A stretch of 19,852 nucleotides of DNA from an uncultured Lachnospiraceae bacterium (GCA_910587905.1 CAJUOF010000358.1:1-19852); one strand, 5' to 3'; shown: positions 7,259 through 15,770, counted from the stretch's first letter. Notes: generated from the letters alone by a model not told the origin. Translations and numbers: made by a program.

Positions 7259-8956
7259 CTACTGATTGAACAATCGTTCTTTCAAATCTGCAACAATCTG
7301 CCTTTCTACCGCTTCCGCCTCTTCCCTGTCGCCTGCGGATACTGAAATATACGCCTTCAGCTTCGGCTCCGTGCCAGAGGGCCGGATCACCACCGACGAA
7401 TTCCCTTCCAGCAAAAATTTAAGCACATCCGATTTGGGCAGTCCGTCAAGACCAACGGCATAATCCAAAAGCTCTGTGACTTTCCTTCCTCCAAAATCAG
7501 AAATTCCTCCCCGGAAGGCTTCCATGATCTCCTGCATTCTGGCGAAACCGGAGGCCCCTTCAAACTCATAGGAGTGAAGCGTGTTCAGCCGAAATCCGTA
7601 GGTCTGGTAAAGCTCTTCCAACTTTTCAAGCAGACCGATCCCCTGGGACGCATAATAAGCAAACATCTCGCAGATCAGGAAGGCACCGTCCACTGCGTCC
7701 TTATCTCTCACATAAGAACCGCTCAGATATCCGTAACTCTCCTCAAAGCCGAAAATATAGGAATCCTCTTTTCCCTGTTTCTCCAAAAGCCCGATCTGCT
7801 CTCCGATAAATTTAAAGCCGGTCAGAACATTGACCGTCTTTACGCCATAGTGGGAGGCGATCTGTTCTCCCATGTCGGTGGTGACGATGGTCTTCACCAT
7901 AACCGGATCCTTTGGCATCGTCCCTTCCGCAGTGCGCCTGCTGCAGATATAATCGAGAAGTAGAACTCCCGTCTCATTGCCGGAAAGCAGAACATACTCC
8001 CCTGCTGCCTTCCTCACGGCAATTCCCACCCGGTCGCAGTCCGGGTCGGTTGCCAGCAGAAGGTCCGCCTGATTTTCCTTCGCATATTTCATGCCCAGAG
8101 CCATGGCCTCTTTGATTTCCGGATTCGGATAAGGACAAGTCGGGAAGTTCCCGTCCGGCTCTTCCTGCTCCTTCACCACGGTGATATTGGTGTAGCCGCT
8201 CTCCCTCAGCGTGCGCAGAACCGGGTGAAGCCCTGTGCCGTTTAATGGCGAATATACGATCGCCACATCTTTACTGACTGTTTCACTTCCCAGCACGGAT
8301 TGCTTTTTCACGGCCTCCACAAAGGCCGTGTAGACCTCTTCCCCGATATAAGACACCATCCCGGAGGCCAGCGCCGCGTCAAAATCTCTCTGTTTCACGT
8401 CGTCAAAGACATCTAATTTCTCAATTTCCTGCAGGATTTTGGCAGCCGTCTCTGTGGTAATCTGGCATCCGTCTGCCCCATAGACTTTATAACCATTGTA
8501 TTTGGATGGGTTATGGGAAGCCGTCACCATGATTCCCGCCGCACAGGAGAGATAACGCACTGCAAAAGAAAGGCACGGCGTAGGCATAAGCTGCGGATAC
8601 AAATAGACTTCAATTCCGTTTGCCGCAAACACGCCGGAAGCCACCCTGGCAAACAGGTCAGATTTGATGCGGGAATCATAGCTCACAGCAATTTTCCATT
8701 CGGAAGAAGGAAAGTGTTTTTTCACATAATCTGCAAGCCCCTGAGAAGCCTTCCCGACGGTATAGATATTCATGCGGTTTGTCCCTGCTCCGATCAGGCC
8801 CCGCAGGCCGCCGGTTCCAAACGCTAAATCCCGATAAAAGGCGTCACAGATCCCTGGCTCATTCCCTTCCAGCTTTTGAATCTCCTCCCAGACGTCCGAG
8901 TCACCGTGCGCCCGCTCTCTCCAAACCTGATACTTCTCCAAAATCCTGCCGTCCAT
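7259..8956 (-). CDS. Phosphohexomutase (phosphoglucomutase/phosphomannomutase, PgcA type)
   Basis: An alpha-D-phosphohexomutase of 565 residues, interconverting hexose-6- and hexose-1-phosphate. All four family loops are intact: the phosphoserine loop TASHNP with S147 (145-150), the magnesium loop DPDCDR (304-309), the sugar-binding loop GFEESYGY (403-410) and the phosphate loop RPSGTEPK (525-532). The length and N-terminus (FGTGGLRG at 46-53) match the long Firmicutes PgcA group, which handles glucose and often mannose phosphates, rather than the ~460-residue ManB group. Between manA and a GDP-sugar-using transferase, it most likely supplies mannose-1-phosphate here, with a glucose-1-phosphate role also possible. 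The frame extends to a TTG at 8965, only 2 nt from AGGAG; the ATG at 8956, 11 nt from GGAG, is preferred. Confidence 0.92.
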   Translation of the reverse strand: MDGRILEKYQVWRERAHGDSDVWEEIQKLEGNEPGICDAFYRDLAFGTGGLRGLIGAGTNRMNIYTVGKASQGLADYVKKHFPSSEWKIAVSYDSRIKSDLFARVASGVFAANGIEVYLYPQLMPTPCLSFAVRYLSCAAGIMVTASHNPSKYNGYKVYGADGCQITTETAAKILQEIEKLDVFDDVKQRDFDAALASGMVSYIGEEVYTAFVEAVKKQSVLGSETVSKDVAIVYSPLNGTGLHPVLRTLRESGYTNITVVKEQEEPDGNFPTCPYPNPEIKEAMALGMKYAKENQADLLLATDPDCDRVGIAVRKAAGEYVLLSGNETGVLLLDYICSRRTAEGTMPKDPVMVKTIVTTDMGEQIASHYGVKTVNVLTGFKFIGEQIGLLEKQGKEDSYIFGFEESYGYLSGSYVRDKDAVDGAFLICEMFAYYASQGIGLLEKLEELYQTYGFRLNTLHSYEFEGASGFARMQEIMEAFRGGISDFGGRKVTELLDYAVGLDGLPKSDVLKFLLEGNSSVVIRPSGTEPKLKAYISVSAGDREEAEAVERQIVADLKERLFNQ

Positions 8957-8988
8957 AAAATGCAATTCTCCTTTTTATCTCCACGTTT

Positions 8989-9996
8989 TTATCCGCGCAC
9001 GTCCAAAAGCTGGGCCTTTCCATGGATCCTCACCTTTGCGGAATCCGCCGGAAAAAAGATACAATCTCCCTTAAAAAAGTTAAACATTTCTCCGTCCTCG
9101 CCGATCACGGAACCGCACCCGCTCATGCACAGCAGCACCCGGAAAGAGCTGCTGTCCGACTGGTACTCCACCAGCTCTCTGCACCGTTCTGTATTGACAA
9201 GCAGACGATGTACTTCAAAATATTGACAACGGCAGAGCAGCTCTGACGCACATCCCCGCCGGTATTTGAGAACCCGAAGCGGCTGCCTGGGCTCTTTACT
9301 CGTTTTTAAATTCGCAACCTCCAGAGCCCTATCGATATGAAGCGCCCGCTTTCTTCCCTCTCGGTCTGTTCTTCCATAATCATACAGACGATAGGTCAAA
9401 TTGGAACTCTCCTGCACCTCGGCAATCAGAATCCCCGCACCTATGGCATGGACAGTGCCTGCCTCAATGTAAAACACATCGTCCTTTCTGACTGGAACCC
9501 GTCTGAGATACCGCTCTATGGTTCCTGTCAGGACCGCATCTTCCAAAAGCTCTTTTCTCACATCGCGCCGAAAGCCGTACACCAACTCCGCTCCCGGTTC
9601 CGCATCCAGCACATACCACATCTCCGTCTTTCCATGCTGGCCGTTTTCATTGGCCATCGCATATGCGTCGTCCGGATGCACCTGAATGGAAAGATCCTGT
9701 TTCGCATCAATCAGCTTAATCAGGATCGGAAGTTCGTCCCCTGTTTCCGGATGCGTCCCCAGAAATTCCGGATGCAGATGAAGCACCTGCCTGAGGGACT
9801 GCCCCTCGTACTTCCCGCTTCCCACATGGCTCGGTCCGTCCGGGTGGGTGGAACACTCCCAGGTCTCCGCCAAAGGATCCATCTGAATGCCCTTTGAAAA
9901 GTCATCATTCAAGCGGCATCCCCCCCAGAGATAATCCTTACCGGCAGGCAGCAATAAAAATGGATTACGTCCCGATCGGATACTTTTGTTTGTCAT
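8989..9996 (-). CDS. manA: Mannose-6-phosphate isomerase, class I
   Basis: A zinc-dependent cupin isomerase converting fructose-6-phosphate to mannose-6-phosphate, the entry step to GDP-mannose. At 335 residues from the chosen start, it fits the short Bacillus-type ManA. KDYLWGG (20-26), WECSTHPDGPS (46-56), QVHPDD (105-110, zinc ligands Q105 and H107), GKTEMWY (122-128, ligand E125) and GTVHAIG (180-186, ligand H183) are all present, so it should be active. The frame extends upstream to 10059, but that part lies deep in manC and has no family similarity. The ATG at 9996 has GGGGAG 10 nt upstream and is preferred; it leaves a 32-nt overlap with the manC 3' end and suggests coupled translation. 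Product and cluster role are firm. Confidence 0.92.
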   Translation of the reverse strand: MTNKSIRSGRNPFLLLPAGKDYLWGGCRLNDDFSKGIQMDPLAETWECSTHPDGPSHVGSGKYEGQSLRQVLHLHPEFLGTHPETGDELPILIKLIDAKQDLSIQVHPDDAYAMANENGQHGKTEMWYVLDAEPGAELVYGFRRDVRKELLEDAVLTGTIERYLRRVPVRKDDVFYIEAGTVHAIGAGILIAEVQESSNLTYRLYDYGRTDREGRKRALHIDRALEVANLKTSKEPRQPLRVLKYRRGCASELLCRCQYFEVHRLLVNTERCRELVEYQSDSSSFRVLLCMSGCGSVIGEDGEMFNFFKGDCIFFPADSAKVRIHGKAQLLDVRG

Positions 9997-11281
9997 AAAC
10001 GGAAATCTCCCCGCCAAGCTGGACCTCAATAAGCTTGAGCTCCGTATCTGCAAAAACAATATGTCTACAGCCGGCCTGCATGGTGATCACATCCCCTGTA
10101 GAAATCTCCTGTTCCATACCGTCCACGATGGTACGTCCCTTTCCGGAAAGCACCACCCAAATCTCATCCCTGTGCTTATGGCTGTGATAATTCATACGGT
10201 GGCCCGCATTCAGCGTCACTTTGATGGTCAGACTCCCCTTCTCCACATCCAGCACTTGATAGCTCCCCCAGGACTTTTCCGCAAACATGATCTGATTGTC
10301 AAGCTTGTCAACAAATGGTTTGATACGGCTGGACTGAAGCTTATCCGACACCAGAATCCCATCCGGGCTGGCGGAGATCACCACGTCCTTAAGTCCCATG
10401 GCAAGCACCGGCACGCTCATCTCGTTGATGATGTGAACATTTTTACAAGTCTCGTCCATAAGTGCATCCCCGACACAGGTTTCCGCCATGGCCTCCGTCA
10501 GGGTATTCCAGGTTCCCAGATCCTTCCACTGGCCGGCAAACCGCATCACCTGAATCTTCGTTTCCCGCTCCACCACCGCATAATCGAAGGATATCTTCTT
10601 CAACGTATCATATTTTGCAAACAAATCATAATAATCCGTAAAATCGATGAGCTGACGGGCCTTATCCAGCACATAGTTCAACCGGTAGGCGAACACACCG
10701 CCGTTCCAGAGAGCTCCCTGAGCGATATACTCTTTTGCAGTCTCCTCGTCCGGCTTCTCCTTAAAAGTAGACACTTTGCTGACGCTGCTCTTATCCTTCG
10801 GAATAATATAACCATATTTCGCACTGGGATAGGTCGGCTCAATCCCCATCAAAACAAGATTAGCCTCTCCCTTTTCCGCCTGCTCCCCCAACACCTTCAG
10901 TGCCTCAAAATAGTCGTCGTTCACGTAAGGGTCCACCGGGCAGACCACCACTGTCTCCTCCGGACTGACCTTCTGCACATCTACAAGATAAGCAGTAGCC
11001 AGGGCAATGGCAGGAAACGTGTCTCTGCGGCAGGGTTCCACGGAAATCCCCACATCCTCCCCCAGTTGATTGTGAATGGCGGAAACCTGCGTCTTAGATG
11101 TCGCGATGGTAACGGTAGCATCTGCATCTACTTTTTTGATCTGCTGATACACCCGCTGCAGCATGGACTCATAAGTTCCGTCTTCTTTCTTGAATATTTT
11201 AATAAACTGCTTGGAACGCACGTCGTTGGACAGAGGCCAGAGCCTTTTTCCGGATCCCCCGGACAGTAGTACGATATTCAT
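9965..11281 (-). CDS. manC: Mannose-1-phosphate guanylyltransferase with C-terminal cupin
   Basis: Makes GDP-mannose from GTP and mannose-1-phosphate. The nucleotidyltransferase domain (about 1-280) has the signature GGSGKRLWPLS (8-18), KQFIKIF (24-30), CPVDPYV (114-120), AKYGYI (154-159), the FKEKP sugar-phosphate motif (173-177) and LWNGGVFAYR (191-200). A beta-helical linker leads to a cupin domain (about 340-430) with YHSHKHRDEIWVV (H366, H368, H370) and the MQAGCRH turn. In bifunctional ManC/PMI-II enzymes this cupin isomerises mannose-6-phosphate, but here the usual acidic tail after the GG turn is replaced by GGEISVYDKQKYP, and manA follows. The cupin may therefore be structural or weakly active (inference). 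The ATG overlaps the gmd stop by 4 nt (ATGA), with AGGAG 8 nt upstream. Confidence 0.93.
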   Translation of the reverse strand: MNIVLLSGGSGKRLWPLSNDVRSKQFIKIFKKEDGTYESMLQRVYQQIKKVDADATVTIATSKTQVSAIHNQLGEDVGISVEPCRRDTFPAIALATAYLVDVQKVSPEETVVVCPVDPYVNDDYFEALKVLGEQAEKGEANLVLMGIEPTYPSAKYGYIIPKDKSSVSKVSTFKEKPDEETAKEYIAQGALWNGGVFAYRLNYVLDKARQLIDFTDYYDLFAKYDTLKKISFDYAVVERETKIQVMRFAGQWKDLGTWNTLTEAMAETCVGDALMDETCKNVHIINEMSVPVLAMGLKDVVISASPDGILVSDKLQSSRIKPFVDKLDNQIMFAEKSWGSYQVLDVEKGSLTIKVTLNAGHRMNYHSHKHRDEIWVVLSGKGRTIVDGMEQEISTGDVITMQAGCRHIVFADTELKLIEVQLGGEISVYDKQKYPIGT

Positions 11282-12333
11282 TTCCTATTCTCCTCTGTAT
11301 TTAGCCGACTCTTTTTCGCCAAAGCCCTGTCGTGTTCCGCCATGATCCTCACGAGTTCTTCATAACTGGTTTTCTGAGGATTCCACCCCAGCACCGTCTT
11401 CGCCTTCGTCGGATCTCCCCACAGGTTGTCCACGTCCGTCGGCCGAAACCAGGCAGGATTCACACAGACCAACATCTTCCCCGTCCGGGCATCATATCCT
11501 TTTTCCTCCAGCCCGGAGCCCTCCCAGCGAAGCGCAATGCCGTTCGCCGCAAATGCCTTCTCCGCAAAGTCTCGGACCGTGTGCTGCACACCGGTGGCAA
11601 TGACAAAATCCTCCGGCTTATCCTGCTGCATGATCAGCCACATGCATTCCACGTAATCCTTCGCATAGCCCCAATCCCGCAAAGAGTCCAGATTTCCAAG
11701 CTCCAGATGATCCTGCAGCCCCTCAGCGATCCGTCCCGCCGCCAAAGTGATCTTTCTGGTGACGAAATTCTCACCACGCCGCTCTGACTCATGATTAAAT
11801 AAGATTCCATTGACCGCAAACATACCATACGCTTCCCGATATTCTTTGGTAATCCAGAAGCCATACTGCTTTGCGACCGCATAGGGGCTGTAAGGATGGA
11901 ACGGCGTCGTCTCCCTCTGAGGAACCTCCTCCACCCTTCCGTACAACTCGGAAGTGGAAGCCTGATAAACCCTGGTTGTCTCTTTCAGTCCCAGGATACG
12001 AACCGCCTCCAGAATCCGCAGCACGCCCAGCGCATCCACGTCCCCCGAATACTCCGGCACGTCAAAGGACACCTGTACGTGGGACTGAGCCGCCAGATTA
12101 TAGATTTCATCTGGTTTCACCAATCCGATAATCCGAACCAGAGAAGAAGAATCGGATAAATCTCCGTCATGCAGTGTAACCGCTTTCTTCTCAAGCAGGT
12201 GATCGATCCGGGACGTATTGGAGATGGACGCCCGGCGAACCATGCCATGCACCTCATATCCCTTTTCCAACAAAAACTCCGCCAAATAAGAACCGTCCTG
12301 TCCGGTAATACCGGTAATCAGTGCTTTTTTCAT
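11278..12333 (-). CDS. gmd: GDP-mannose 4,6-dehydratase
   Basis: Converts GDP-D-mannose to GDP-4-dehydro-6-deoxy-D-mannose, the branch point for D-rhamnose, L-fucose and related sugars. At 351 residues it is of normal length. It has the Rossmann loop GITGQDG (8-14), the dinucleotide-contact stretch RRASISNTSRIDHL (33-46), NLAAQSHVQVSF (79-90), the active-site STSELYG with E129 (126-132), the YAVAK catalytic pair Y151/K155, and the HESERRGENFVTRKI block (181-195) that is nearly invariant in Gmd. AAGGAG lies 10 nt before the ATG. It is first in the packed precursor block gmd-manC-manA-mutase. GC is very high for the window (38 of 60 in 11401-11460). With rmd downstream and no GDP-fucose synthase seen, the product is expected to flow to GDP-D-rhamnose. 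Confidence 0.96.
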   Translation of the reverse strand: MKKALITGITGQDGSYLAEFLLEKGYEVHGMVRRASISNTSRIDHLLEKKAVTLHDGDLSDSSSLVRIIGLVKPDEIYNLAAQSHVQVSFDVPEYSGDVDALGVLRILEAVRILGLKETTRVYQASTSELYGRVEEVPQRETTPFHPYSPYAVAKQYGFWITKEYREAYGMFAVNGILFNHESERRGENFVTRKITLAAGRIAEGLQDHLELGNLDSLRDWGYAKDYVECMWLIMQQDKPEDFVIATGVQHTVRDFAEKAFAANGIALRWEGSGLEEKGYDARTGKMLVCVNPAWFRPTDVDNLWGDPTKAKTVLGWNPQKTSYEELVRIMAEHDRALAKKSRLNTEENRK

Positions 12334-12448
12334 TGATATTTAACTCCTTTTTCGTAAGCTTCTCTATTCCTCTTTTGCTGTTTCTTTTATATAGAACAAT
12401 ACGGCTTCTTTTGTACCATTCCCCTGTGCCCCTGTTCTTATTCTATTC

Positions 12449-13207
12449 CTATTCTCCCCCAGAATAGTAAATTCGATAATCCCCCACAACGTCAACCTCT
12501 CGGAAATGATACTTCTCTAAGACGCTCTTTAACGCTTCATGCCACTCGTAGGTAACCACGAAGTGATAACCCTGTTCGGAAGCCACTCTAAAAATAAAAT
12601 TGAAATTCACCGTCCCGCTTTCCATTTTGTAAAACATGCCCCACTGATCTTCATTGGCATCCAAAATATATCCCTGTACATTTCGTCCATACATAGTCTG
12701 AATCTGCCCGGAATATTGTCTGGCTTGGGTCAAAAGCGGCCTTGGAAGGATGCATCTGGGAGAATCCTCCAATTCCAGCATGATGTCGCAGACTTCCTTT
12801 ACCGGCTGGTCAACCTTCTCTGGATTTTGAATGAAAGTAAATCCGCCGTTTTCATAGACATTAGTTCCATTATAGATCAAAAATGCCAGTACCATCACAA
12901 GAATAAGCACCTTATCCAGCATTTTCTCGCTTGCTTTCACCAACTTTGTCACCGCACAGGCAATCACCAGCGCATCGGGAATCACCCAGAACATCCGCCA
13001 GTAAATAATCTGGTAAAACACTAAAAAATACAAAAGCGGGTTTAACACGCAAAACACCAGCAGTGCAATTGGGTAGATCAAACGCTTTTTCTCGTTTTTT
13101 CCGTGGGCAAATAAGTAGATGTATGAAACTATGGCCATCATCAGAAAAAAACCATCGCCGTAATATTCCTGACACCAGTGAGTAATCTGGTACATCGCCT
13201 CTTCCAT
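12449..13207 (-). CDS. Membrane protein of unknown function with extracytoplasmic domain, possible C-terminal half of a split GT-C-like protein
   Basis: A 252-residue protein I do not recognise by name. About four membrane segments are visible (roughly 19-34, 43-63, 68-90, 98-112), with RMFWVIPDALVI at 71-82, then a soluble domain (115-252) probably outside the membrane. The frame is open upstream to 13297, but the ATG at 13207 has AGGAG 6 nt upstream, so it is taken as the start. It lies 29 nt after the previous membrane protein in a different frame. The two together resemble the N- and C-terminal parts of longer clostridial membrane proteins of about 600 residues (recollection, not checked). 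Such a layout, many helices followed by a small outer domain, is common in GT-C glycosyltransferases. A polysaccharide-modifying role is inference; the reaction is unknown. Confidence 0.75.
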   Translation of the reverse strand: MEEAMYQITHWCQEYYGDGFFLMMAIVSYIYLFAHGKNEKKRLIYPIALLVFCVLNPLLYFLVFYQIIYWRMFWVIPDALVIACAVTKLVKASEKMLDKVLILVMVLAFLIYNGTNVYENGGFTFIQNPEKVDQPVKEVCDIMLELEDSPRCILPRPLLTQARQYSGQIQTMYGRNVQGYILDANEDQWGMFYKMESGTVNFNFIFRVASEQGYHFVVTYEWHEALKSVLEKYHFREVDVVGDYRIYYSGGE

Positions 13208-13236
13208 CGTTGTCTCCTCTGTATCTGTACCCCTGC

Positions 13237-14268
13237 TTACGACTTGATCAGATAATAGATCAGATAGTAAATCCCATTGGGAATGATCATCAGCCAAAAT
13301 CGCAGAGTAATTTTCCAGTTCCGTTTAAATATGCCATAAATCAGCCCGAAACACCCTAGCAAAAGAGCTCCGATGATCACTCCCATTCCAGACATCAAAC
13401 AGAGTGCAAGATCCAGACATATCAAACAAATATAATCGCTCTTTCTATTATGCTGATAAATCCACATACATATCAAAAACATCGCAGGGATTCCCAGCCC
13501 CGCAACGACTGCCTTTCCCTGCCACAGTCGAAGCATCGTAAACGCTTCCGCATTATACACAGAATAATATCCGTATAAATGCAAAACCATCATTACATCC
13601 AGGAACACACAGCTATGTAAGACATCTGCTCCCAAAAACTCTTCCGAAAGCATCCACCACACACCAAATATTGCAGTTAAAATAGCAAGCGGCAATAACA
13701 GATGGGCAATCACTGTCGGAGAATTCCCTGTCAGCTTTCCGCAGTAAGCGAGATATACTGCCCAGGGAGCCGTAACATCCTTGCTTAATTCCCCCAGCCA
13801 GGTGGAGATCTGGTTTCCCGTATTGGGGTCTGTCAAAAACAAGCGGTTTGTCCTGACAATATCCACTGCATTGACCACAAATCTGGAATCATCTGCATCC
13901 GTATGCTGTCCAAGAAGCATCGCAGTAAAAAAAACAATGATCAGAATTCCTGTGATCAGAATCACACTCTTCTGCTCCCAAGTTTTTTTCTTTCCCCGCA
14001 TCGTGGGAAAATGCTTTTTACGAATGCCATACCCACACAGCGACCCAATCCATAAAGTTAAGAGCACAATTATGACCCAAAAAGAGGCTTTTAATAATAC
14101 GAGAGGTACCGTGACTATCTGGCAAAATGCCCAAATAGCCACAAGGCCAAGCAGGTAGAGCTTTGGTATGGTCTTTTTGATTCCTAAAAATTCACAAAAC
14201 CCATTTCCCGCCAGATAAGGTACAACCCAAAGCACAAGTATTGCCAAAAAAATATTGATTACAAACAT
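13237..14268 (-). CDS. Polytopic membrane protein, DUF6077-like, possible GT-C type glycosyltransferase part
   Basis: A 343-residue protein with about ten membrane segments (around 2-21, 35-58, 61-80, 101-120, 165-178, 184-206, 212-235, 252-271, 279-312, 320-341). After the fourth comes QHTDADDSRF (121-130), an acidic cluster in a predicted outer loop, and near 247 the stretch RLWQGKA. Acidic residues just after a membrane helix are where GT-C enzymes, which use polyprenyl-phosphate sugars outside the membrane, keep their catalytic base. The family name is from memory and the GT-C idea is inference. AGAGGA lies 6 nt before the ATG, and the gene begins 18 nt after the WbaP-type gene. It ends shortly after a last helix without any outer domain, while the next gene starts with helices and ends with one, so they may form one functional unit. 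Confidence 0.75.
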   Translation of the reverse strand: MFVINIFLAILVLWVVPYLAGNGFCEFLGIKKTIPKLYLLGLVAIWAFCQIVTVPLVLLKASFWVIIVLLTLWIGSLCGYGIRKKHFPTMRGKKKTWEQKSVILITGILIIVFFTAMLLGQHTDADDSRFVVNAVDIVRTNRLFLTDPNTGNQISTWLGELSKDVTAPWAVYLAYCGKLTGNSPTVIAHLLLPLAILTAIFGVWWMLSEEFLGADVLHSCVFLDVMMVLHLYGYYSVYNAEAFTMLRLWQGKAVVAGLGIPAMFLICMWIYQHNRKSDYICLICLDLALCLMSGMGVIIGALLLGCFGLIYGIFKRNWKITLRFWLMIIPNGIYYLIYYLIKS

Positions 14269-14286
14269 ATGAAATCCTCTGGATTG

Positions 14287-15714
14287 CTATCTGGCTCCGC
14301 TTCTGCGGAACACAAACACAATCGTCTTTAATATAATCTTGATATCCAGCGATATGGACCAGTTGTCAATATACTCCAGATCCATCCTCACTACCTCATC
14401 AAAGTCCTTGATATCACTGCGTCCACTGATCTGCCATAAACCTGTGATCCCCGGCCGAAAGCTGATCCTTCTCTTCTGCTGAGAATTATACTGTTCATAC
14501 TCATCCACCGTCGGCGGCCTTGTCCCAACCAGACTCATATCACCTTTTAGAACATTCCAAAACTGAGGAAGTTCGTCAATGCTTGTCTTTCGAATAAAGG
14601 AGCCTACCCTCGTAATCCGGGGATCGTTCTCGATTTTAAACATTGGCCCTTTCACTTCATTCTGGTTTTGCAAGTCCTTTTTCCGTTCCTCCGCATCTGC
14701 GTACATGGAACGAAACTTGTAAAATTTAAAAATCCGTCCATTGACTCCAACCCGATCCTGGCAAAAAATCAAAGGCCCCCTCGACTCCAGAAGAAGAAAG
14801 GGCGCAAGAACAAGCCCGATCAGTGCTGTGAAGGCAAGCCCTACCAACGCACCAATGATATCTATAAGCCGCTTCAGGATCACCATGCGATAATCAAACA
14901 GTCTGCTGGAAAAAGCCACTACATGGTACTGTTCCATATTGTAGATCTGCTTTGTACCATGCTGATCCAGATTGAAAAGGTCCAGGCTCAGACTGACCAC
15001 TACCCCCATCTTTTCCAGCTCCAGGATCATATTTTTCAAATAGGATTCCCTTTTCTGCAGCTCATTGACATGGATGAACACCTCGTCTACCACATGCTGC
15101 GTCGCAAATTCCAGATATGCTTCCCCCTTGTTTGAAATAAAAGGGACCTCAGATTCCATCTCATCAGGCAGCTCCATCTCATCGAGAAGCATAACTCCTA
15201 CAATCTGCCAACGAACCTCTTTAGAATGACCAAACCGAAATAGAACCTGCTTCAATCTGTCTGTTGTCGTCACAATCAGAAGGTTCCGTTTCCGTCTGAT
15301 GTTGAGATGAAAAAGCCGCTCCCAATTCCGAATGAAAATATGGGACATCCATACAAAACAAGTATTTAACACAAAGAAGTATCCCATCACCAACCGGGAC
15401 AGAAACATGTCATTTTTTATGGTAAATCCCAAAAATATGGCTGTCGCAATCAGGATTAAATTGTATTTTATGCTCAATACGGCTTCCTGATATCGATCTC
15501 TCCTATAAAATCCCTCACAGACTCTCAATATATAAAATGCTGCCACATGTATCACTGCTATCACACTAAAGAGAACCTCAAAATCCACTTGTGACGCATA
15601 TGCCGCAGTGCTTCCATACCGCAACAGCCCTGCAAACCAAAGGCTGCAGAATGTCACCGCCATATCAATCAGGCAGACAACAATCTCCATAATTTGATTT
15701 TTCTTACGGTACAT
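14287..15714 (-). CDS. Polyprenyl-phosphate hexose-1-phosphate transferase (WbaP/ExoY family)
   Basis: The initiating enzyme of lipid-linked glycan assembly: it moves a hexose-1-phosphate (glucose, galactose or similar) from a nucleotide sugar to undecaprenyl phosphate at the inner membrane face. It is full-length at 475 residues, with N-terminal membrane helices (about 10-30, 47-66, 83-98, 108-125), a CoA-binding-like middle domain (145-265), a membrane helix at 281-310 and the catalytic domain. That domain has DRVGVNGRIFKFYKFRSM (320-337), KTSIDELPQFWNVLKGDMS with the D380/E381 pair, GTRPPT (397-402) and the PGITGLWQISGRS block (421-433). It is first after the 152-nt regulatory gap, preceded by an unusual G-rich ribosome site (GGGGTGGGG). 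The sugar it transfers cannot be read from sequence. Confidence 0.93.
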   Translation of the reverse strand: MYRKKNQIMEIVVCLIDMAVTFCSLWFAGLLRYGSTAAYASQVDFEVLFSVIAVIHVAAFYILRVCEGFYRRDRYQEAVLSIKYNLILIATAIFLGFTIKNDMFLSRLVMGYFFVLNTCFVWMSHIFIRNWERLFHLNIRRKRNLLIVTTTDRLKQVLFRFGHSKEVRWQIVGVMLLDEMELPDEMESEVPFISNKGEAYLEFATQHVVDEVFIHVNELQKRESYLKNMILELEKMGVVVSLSLDLFNLDQHGTKQIYNMEQYHVVAFSSRLFDYRMVILKRLIDIIGALVGLAFTALIGLVLAPFLLLESRGPLIFCQDRVGVNGRIFKFYKFRSMYADAEERKKDLQNQNEVKGPMFKIENDPRITRVGSFIRKTSIDELPQFWNVLKGDMSLVGTRPPTVDEYEQYNSQQKRRISFRPGITGLWQISGRSDIKDFDEVVRMDLEYIDNWSISLDIKIILKTIVFVFRRSGAR

Positions 15715-15770
15715 ACCCCACCCCGATGATGATCATTCTTTCTGCCATATCACAAACCGACATTTTTTCT

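Noticed and set aside
9997..10059. Extension of ManA by 21 residues
   Set aside because: The segment lies inside manC, lacks ManA similarity, and the ATG at 9996 has GGGGAG upstream and leads straight to the conserved KDYLWGG region.
9986..11269. A 427-codon open frame on the plus strand opposite manC
   Set aside because: It mirrors manC almost end to end, has no recognisable motifs and lies against a gene with complete family signatures. Its openness follows from codon bias in a GC-rich gene.
12334..12448. Promoter in the 115-base gap before gmd
   Set aside because: A TATATA sequence is present, but the best -35 options (GTACAA, GGTACA) match the consensus poorly at allowed spacings. No terminator or other structure was seen in this gap.
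13208..13297. Extension of the unknown membrane protein by 30 residues
   Set aside because: It would overlap the upstream gene by 61 nt and is hydrophilic; the ATG at 13207 has AGGAG 6 nt upstream. It is kept only as possible evidence of an old frameshift.
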